A program made the position numbers and the translations under genes. From positions 9,550,501 to 9,614,500 of the forward strand of contig OY727094.1 of NCBI GenBank assembly GCA_963402885.1: a stretch of DNA of 64,000 bases. The letters are read 5' to 3'. The notes below the pieces were generated by a model that saw only the letters and a program-made list of their open reading frames with translations, did not search any database and was not told the origin of the DNA. This document shows, in pieces, positions 58,200 through 64,000 of this stretch. Position 1 is the first letter of the stretch. Each line of letters opens with the position of its first letter. The DNA comes from Antedon bifida (Eukaryota > Echinodermata > Crinoidea > Comatulida > Antedonidae).

Positions 58200-59250
58200 A
58201 ACTGAAAGCAACGCCTAGAGTACATACCTACTACACAGTTGTATTTAAATGGGACAATAATTAACATAATAAAGAACGAAGTAAGCGGACAACGTAACAA
58301 TCATATTGCACGCGTGCCTCCTAAAATAAAATATAGTCTAATCCTTATTATGATTATCAGTATTCTAATTTATAGATCCGTGGTAGTACACAACTTGCTT
58401 CCAGATTACAACAACGACAGCGTAAAATAAGGTAGTCAGATGAAGTTCTAGATCTTTTAAACGATATGCAATGTAATTGTTCATTCAATTATTTAGAAAC
58501 AGTTCAAGAAATAAAAGCAGCAAACATTTACAATAACTTAAATGGTAACATTAAATTAGAACTGTTTTTTGGATCAGAAAAAGAAGTATAAAAACTTGTC
58601 AAATACCAACCCCTAAACAAAATTGACTAAACGCAATATCTCATATTATTTTCTGGTCAACTTTGAAACCATCCGGAGAAGATCATCTGCAATGAAATTC
58701 TAAAGTCTTGGGGTCAGTTTTTGACAAATTCTACTCGTTAAATTCGTCGTAGTATACAGACTTTTTCCAGTAATATGTATACAACAAAGAAGGAGAATTC
58801 CAACAGCGATACTAAAAATGTGTGACCAAACAGTGCGTACAATTTTCGATGTAAGCTTGGCACAACACAAGTTCTTGCTCTATGACATCTTATAGTCTCC
58901 GAACTGGGCTTTAATTCCTGTCTAACTAATCAATGAATCATTGTAATTTTGTGTCTTTACTCTATCAAATGCTTTATTCCAGGAAGTTGTATTATACTAC
59001 TGTTTTACTAGCTATAAATGACTTCATCAGTTGCTGCTTTTCACATACATGGACCCATATCAAAACAAGATCAGTCCACAATACAAATTGGTTTATGTAC
59101 TTAATTTTTACTCTATAATTTACATATACTATAGTGTAGGTTACTGTTTTGTGCGGGTAAAACAATGATTTTTACTAATATAATGAGGTGTGCAAACCTA
59201 TGCAACAAAACAGTTTCTGAGCTGAGTAACACAATGATAACTACTAACAA
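58200..59250. other. Unassigned DNA with a coding-like patch
   Basis: 58441-58590 on the plus strand has an open stretch reading EVLDLLNDMQCNCSFNYLET, then EIKAANIYNNLNGNIKLELF. Its composition looks protein-like, but I do not recognise a family, and no start or splice pair could be fixed. The rest shows nothing definite. Confidence 0.3.
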
Positions 59251-59349
59251 GAAACAAATGGAGCTCAGCCAAAGGCTTGTACACTTTGCCGTATTGATGT
59301 AAATGATATGTAAATTAGAAACTAAGCAGGAAAGTCAAGTTTAGATTTT

Positions 59350-59878
59350 TTTTCAATATCTTGTGTTGGCCAGCTATTTTGTCTTTCTCTTGTGAAAACA
59401 TCTTTTGAATGAAATGGGCATGACTGACTGAAGAGAATAAAAGAATCCATCTGCCCTTATAAAAGCATCAGGCATTATATTATTAATATAATTATTATAT
59501 ATTATTCTTCACAACATTATTTAAAGACTCACTCAAAAGCCAGCTGTTTACTTTCAATGTAAAAAAGGCTGGTTGTCTTGGATTCATCTCAGCCATTACA
59601 TAGCCACCTTTATGATACTTCCTTGCTAGTTCAAATGGCCACAATACAACTGGATAATGTGAGTAGCTATACATGTAATCTTTAACTCCACTTATTATCT
59701 CAGACATAGATTCGAAATAACTTCCCATCATATATTTTTGATATGTTATGCAGGGTAATTGATTAAAAGAAATATCCCATAGTTTCTGGCTTAGTGCTAG
59801 TGGCTCACAATTCCAATCCTTAGTTTCTTTGAATAAATAAGTAATACCACCAGCTATGGAAAAAGAAAAGCAAAACAA
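59350..59878 (-). pseudogene. N-terminal cGLR fragment with lost catalytic acid
   Basis: A 127-codon frame (59495-59878) includes QKLWDISFNQLPCITYQKYM, MGSYFESM, SGVKDYMYSYSHYPVVLWPF and KYHKGGYVMAEMNPRQPAFF. The first acid of D-x-D is replaced (GVKD). Beyond a gap, WP-H--DVFTRERQNSWPTQDI is recognisable to about 59355, then similarity ends, so the fragment covers roughly the first 200 residues. The extreme N-terminus is not homologous to the other copies. DNA just downstream (59255-59332) matches 25140-25216 beyond the intact gene, showing shared ancestry of the flanks. Confidence 0.8.
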
Positions 59879-60543
59879 TATTGTGAACTGAAGAACAACA
59901 ACTTGTAAATTTCCGAATTTTCACACTATTCGTCACTACCTGATGAAAATTGTGGAACTTGAAATCAAATAATTCTACAGGTTTCTGCGAATACCTAGAA
60001 TGATGTGCTCAAACAATTAACATTCAACATTTTCAGATTGAAAATGTTGTAACCATAATTTTAGAAATACAGTACTACACATAAATAAAATAACATGCAG
60101 TATTCATTTATTTTTAAATTTTATTTTTTATAAAAAAAAGAAAAGATACATACAATACTTTAAAAAAAATGTGATTTGATAGACCTGCATTAACCTACAC
60201 ATTTACGTAGTGTTTAGGATTTGCATAGAATATTTGGTATTTATAGTCAGATATATTTTAGTTATAATTATATTGTCATAGCAATAGCAACACTGACTGC
60301 CTGAAGAAGCAAACAGTTAAATAGTTAAAGATATTTTTGCAATAAAAATAAACTGAAGATGAACACATTTGTATTTGACACATTTAGAATCATATTATAG
60401 GAAAAGTTTCTGCTTACAAACATATAACTTACTATAACTATAACATATGGTTAATAACATACATTGTTTGACTGGCCGCTCAAAAAATTGCATACTGTTC
60501 AAGCTATCTGAATAAAAGCCACAACTTTACAATCAATAGACCA

Positions 60544-62535
60544 TTACTGTTCTATAATATTAATTAATGATCGTGTTGTTTTATGATCTGGATCATCAAT
60601 CACCTTCAAACTTGACTTCATTTCATTTAAATTTGCATTTGCTCTAAACCTATCTCCCTCTTTAAGTGCAATTTTTGCATTAACATAAAAAATGAAAATA
60701 ATTGGATTAATGATCAAATATCTTTGTGAACTCTTAGAAATAATAAATATGTCCTTGTCAACCATGTTCTTCCAAGGCAAGATATCCAAGGGTCGTGTAG
60801 TATCTACTGGAATTTTTCTAAGTTTTGTCATTACATCTTTGTCTCTTTTAACTTTATGAAGTACTGGTTCAAACTTGGCAAGCATCTCTTTCAGTTTTTC
60901 TTCATCATTCATTAAATAGTAATATTTAATCACATTAATTTGAGTACCGATACCCTTATCACTCCATCCATTAGGGTACTCAAAGTCCGATCCATTCTCA
61001 TAATATTCCAATGGCTTATTGAGGTAGCCATCCAGATCATCTTTCTCAGTACTTTGTAAATGTGTAAGTAATCCTATGCAACTGTCTCCTAAACAGCAAT
61101 ACAAACTGTGCTTAAAGACTTTCTTGTAGCCGGTCGGTATTTCATCACTTTCTAAGAGTAATACAATCATATCGTCTAGTTTATGTCTAAGCAATTCCAA
61201 GGGATCAGCTTTTTCATGCATATATTCTTGGAAGATTTGACTAAATTGTGAAAAATACAAAGTAGTTAATACTAATAGGCGTTCTCCAATAGAATAATGA
61301 TCATTAACCCAGCTGCATAAAATCTGGTTTGCCTTCTCAATGTTATATTTGCTATTCCGTAAGATATGCTCTATCATTGCATAGTCCCTGGGGCCATTTA
61401 ATAGGCGACGGATGTTGAATTGTTTACAAATATGGATGTTGATAAAGTCACCAACATCAACTGCAATACCTGACATCACATTGCTCCAAAGGGCTCTCTT
61501 AACTGCTTTTAATGAAACTATCACTTCTTCACAAATTTCCCTTGATAAATGTCCAATTAAATTCTGTTGCTGAATAAAATAATGAGGAAGGTATCTTTGT
61601 TGATAGTATTTTATTAGCCAATCAAATGTCTTTCTAGTTAAGTCCATAGTGTTGTGCCCTTTAAAGGGAAAAGTCTCACACATCCAGAAGCAAGCTGTCT
61701 TAATAAAGTAGGAACAGAACGGTGTTGAATCAGATTCACTAAATAGCACTAAAGATTTTGTTGCTTTTAAGGCACACATGCATTTAACATACGGCTCACT
61801 GAGTTCAAAACAGATTTCTCGTTCAGCTACTGAAAATGATAATCTCCATTCAATGTCTTTTAATGCACTTCTTGAGTGGCCAACACCAACCACCAGATAA
61901 TCAACCTTAGAAAGTTTTCTTAAAATTGCTGGTGTTGGCCAGTTATTTCGTCTTTCTCTTGTAAAACAGTCCACTAAATGTAACGGTAGTGACTGAGATT
62001 TTAAACAGGATACGTTATCAGTTGATGTAGAACCATCACCAGAAATAGTTTCTACCGAAGGTCCACGTCTTCTGGAGTTATCGAATTTAACGAATTCATC
62101 TGCATTTATAATAGCATCAGGCATTATATAACCATTCTTATCAGCAACATGTTTTAAAGACGCATACAAAGGCCAGTTGCTGTTTACTTTCAGTGTTAAA
62201 TGAGCTGGTTCGTATAGATTTTGCTCAGCCATTACATAACCACCTTTATGATACTTCCTTGCTGGTTCATATGGCCACAATACAACTGGATAAACTGAGT
62301 GGTTATACATGACATCAAGATCTCCACATAATGAAGTAGGCAGTGCTTCATTCAGACTCCCCACCCGATATTTTTGATAAGTTATGCAAGGTAATTGGTT
62401 AAAAGCAATATCCCATATTTTCTGGTTAACTTTATGGCTAGCAACATAAAGATATCTTGATCCATTGGCCATTCCGAGTAGTCCATCTGCAAATATATCC
62501 AATTCGTCACTGCTTGAATTGTCTACGTCTGTCAT
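60544..62535 (-). CDS. Mab-21/cGAS-like receptor family protein (663 aa, intact)
   Basis: Single exon. G59-S60 then D72-L-D74 (GS-x11-D-x-D); D173 in STDNVSCLKSQSLP occupies the third-acid position, although the usual C and WP of that block are S and LP here. Core blocks: DIEWRLSFSVAEREICFEL (227-245), FCSYFIKTACFWMCETF (273-289), LPHYFIQQQNLIGHL (316-330). The C-terminal region runs from about 430 to the end (FKHSLYCCLGDSC, NVIKYYYLMNDEEKL, EGDRFRANANLNEMKSS). The frame ends at NIIEQ, several residues earlier than paralogues, at a TAA. The family role is inferred: cytosolic nucleic-acid-sensing nucleotidyltransferase fold. The upstream motif lies at 62664-62683. Codon use and composition match the other members. 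Confidence 0.9.
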   Translation of the reverse strand: MTDVDNSSSDELDIFADGLLGMANGSRYLYVASHKVNQKIWDIAFNQLPCITYQKYRVGSLNEALPTSLCGDLDVMYNHSVYPVVLWPYEPARKYHKGGYVMAEQNLYEPAHLTLKVNSNWPLYASLKHVADKNGYIMPDAIINADEFVKFDNSRRRGPSVETISGDGSTSTDNVSCLKSQSLPLHLVDCFTRERRNNWPTPAILRKLSKVDYLVVGVGHSRSALKDIEWRLSFSVAEREICFELSEPYVKCMCALKATKSLVLFSESDSTPFCSYFIKTACFWMCETFPFKGHNTMDLTRKTFDWLIKYYQQRYLPHYFIQQQNLIGHLSREICEEVIVSLKAVKRALWSNVMSGIAVDVGDFINIHICKQFNIRRLLNGPRDYAMIEHILRNSKYNIEKANQILCSWVNDHYSIGERLLVLTTLYFSQFSQIFQEYMHEKADPLELLRHKLDDMIVLLLESDEIPTGYKKVFKHSLYCCLGDSCIGLLTHLQSTEKDDLDGYLNKPLEYYENGSDFEYPNGWSDKGIGTQINVIKYYYLMNDEEKLKEMLAKFEPVLHKVKRDKDVMTKLRKIPVDTTRPLDILPWKNMVDKDIFIISKSSQRYLIINPIIFIFYVNAKIALKEGDRFRANANLNEMKSSLKVIDDPDHKTTRSLINIIEQ

Positions 62536-62663
62536 AATTGTAGGCCTATTTATGAAAATTTAAACTTGAAGAAAGTTTAATCGTACAATACGGGTAGATA
62601 TAGACAAAGAGGTGTCGACAGCAATTCTATATGTTCAAACTCCCATCCTATCAAAGTTTGAAA

Positions 62664-62683
62664 GGTTATGTAAATAAAGATAG
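62664..62683 (-). promoter_or_regulatory. Conserved upstream motif of cGLR genes (copy at 62.7 kb)
   Basis: The plus strand reads ggttatgtaaataaagatag, about 130-150 bp before the ATG at 62535. In gene orientation it is CTATCTTTATTTACATAA. Confidence 0.4.
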
Positions 62684-63239
62684 TGTGTCTTTGGCTAAAG
62701 GTCTCGTATTATGCTGCCTATCTTTACAACAAAAGTTAAAAATTAACAGAATTAAACAATTAGTTACCATGTGTAAATTGTTCGTAGTCCGAGCAGTTTG
62801 TTTCTGAATTTTTAAAATCCTAACGGTTAATCTTAATAGATTGCTGTCCTCTAAGTATTGTTTATTTATAAAGATATTATAACAATTTGGTTATGGGCGG
62901 GTTGGCATTATTTTAACCATTAAAAAATGTTTTTTTTTCTGTAAAAGAAAATATGCCTAAATATAAAAACCTAACTCTCTAAATAGTTTGTACCTTACTA
63001 TTTGGATACAGAATCATATTGTGTTTGTATTCATTCGCTTTGTGTACATTTTTTTACAACTTCCAGTACGCCAAAGTTCCTATATTCAATAGTCATCGGG
63101 CAATTGCAATTAAAGCGTACGTATACTTTACGTAGGGTTTTATAGGACAAAAAGTTGTATTTGTATGGACAAATTTAGGTAAATCGCGCATAACCTTTTT
63201 CTCAAAGATTTAGAAAGTAGGTTTGCTTTCCGTACTAAA

Positions 63240-64000
63240 TTGTCAGATCATAACAGTTTCAGCAACTAAGCTAAACTTTACAGAATATCATAATATATTT
63301 AGCAGTTTCAGCCTAATTATCCTAAGTTGTAACAGCTTAAGCAACACATAAATTAGTAAAGATCTAAATGCTATATTCTGATTATTTATGTATGTTATAA
63401 TAATATTAGCAGCTTAAGCAACACATTATCAGCATGTCATAATTATTATATTTGCAGTTTAAGCATCTTAAGCAACACTTTAAAGCATGTCAGAATATAT
63501 TAACATTAATATATTGACATGTTATAAAATGTTGCTTAAGCTACTAAAACTGCTAAATATTATTATGACATGCTGTAAAGCTTTTACTACGAAATTTCAG
63601 TTTTCTATTATTCTGCTTATTTATGCTTTTTTATGCTTTTTTGTGCTTAGACCAATACTGCGCCAGCTCATTATATGCTTAAATGTGGAAAATTAACTAA
63701 ATATATAAATGCCATATTCTGCTTATTTATGCTTTTTTTGTGCAATTTCAATTTAAAAAACCACATAATAGCATTAGCAGTGCAAAAAAAGAGCTATAGC
63801 AATGCTAAAATTAGATAGCAAAGCAAGACATAGCAGTAAATAAAACAGCATTAGGCCTGGATTGCTAAAAATGCGCACAATAGCAGCTGCGTTCAAGCTT
63901 AAGCAAAACATACGCTATGCAAAAAAAAGAGGAAAGAGGTTATATATAAGAAATCATTATGTGCTTAAATGTGCAAAATATATAAATGCTATATTCTGCT
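63240..64000. repeat. Complex repeat region with GCTTAAGC words, running off the window
   Basis: Multiple copies of agcttaagcaacac, agcatgtcataat and atataaatgcyatattctgc in both orientations. 63431-63574 is a long inverted repeat (agcatgtcat ... atgacatgct) centred near 63505. No gene; short frames are chance. Confidence 0.65.

Noticed and set aside
1-64000. CRISPR arrays, rRNA or genuine tRNA genes
   Set aside because: None seen. The tRNA-like promoter boxes belong to SINEs, and the regular repeats are mobile-element iterons.

Overview
This 64-kb window is animal DNA from an AT-rich genome. Its genes are widely spaced and it is dense with decayed LINEs, SINEs and small inverted-repeat transposons. 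A tRNA-derived SINE with a Nin-DC-like core, the recurrent word TAGGCCTA, and expanded cGAS-like and C-type lectin genes suggest a marine invertebrate deuterostome, most likely an echinoderm. That placement is inference and I could not test it.

The main content is a family of single-exon Mab-21/cGAS-like receptor (cGLR-like) genes, all on the minus strand. Two copies are intact (25502-27529, 675 aa; 60544-62535, 663 aa). A third (35833-37917) is open over 694 sense codons except for one TGA. The remaining copies are broken: three truncated copies in a tandem array at 1.8-14.2 kb, a frameshifted copy split by a retroelement at 16.1-18.5 kb, a 254-bp internal fragment at 18.7-18.9 kb, and an N-terminal fragment at 59.3-59.9 kb. 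Intact members have the nucleotidyltransferase signature GS-x11-D-x-D, a third aspartate placed like the last acid of the cGAS triad, the WRLSFS / CSYFIKTACFW / LPHYF core, and then a helical C-terminal region of about 240 aa that I cannot assign to a named domain.

Layout. 1-1.8 kb: no gene. 1.8-14.2 kb: three tandem units of about 4.9, 4.1 and 3.4 kb, each with a remnant of the cGLR C-terminal region and copies of the cGLR 5' flank. 14.3-15.1 kb: plus-strand LINE reverse-transcriptase remnant. 16.1-21.2 kb: split cGLR pseudogene, its 5' flank and a diverged copy of the array spacer. 22.3-23.9 and 28.0-28.8 kb: two inverted-repeat elements with 8-bp target duplications and related 15-bp iterons in their ends. 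25.5-27.5 kb: intact cGLR-like gene. 29-31 kb: further mobile and tandem repeats. 32.5-34.9, 40.1-41.5 and 42.4-44.9 kb: minus-strand LINE remnants. 35.8-37.9 kb: cGLR-like gene with one stop. 47.7-55.8 kb: six-exon secreted C-type lectin gene (plus strand) with a tandemly duplicated acidic exon. 57.6-58.2 kb: TTAA-flanked MITE. 59.3-62.5 kb: cGLR fragment and intact gene. 63.2-64 kb: repeats running off the window.

Both gene types fit innate recognition: a cytosolic nucleotidyltransferase-like sensor family and a secreted lectin. Their adjacency gives no direct evidence that they act together. The array records birth-and-death evolution, with whole-gene copies, C-terminal-only copies, nonsense and frameshift decay, and retroelement hits dated by clean target-site duplications.
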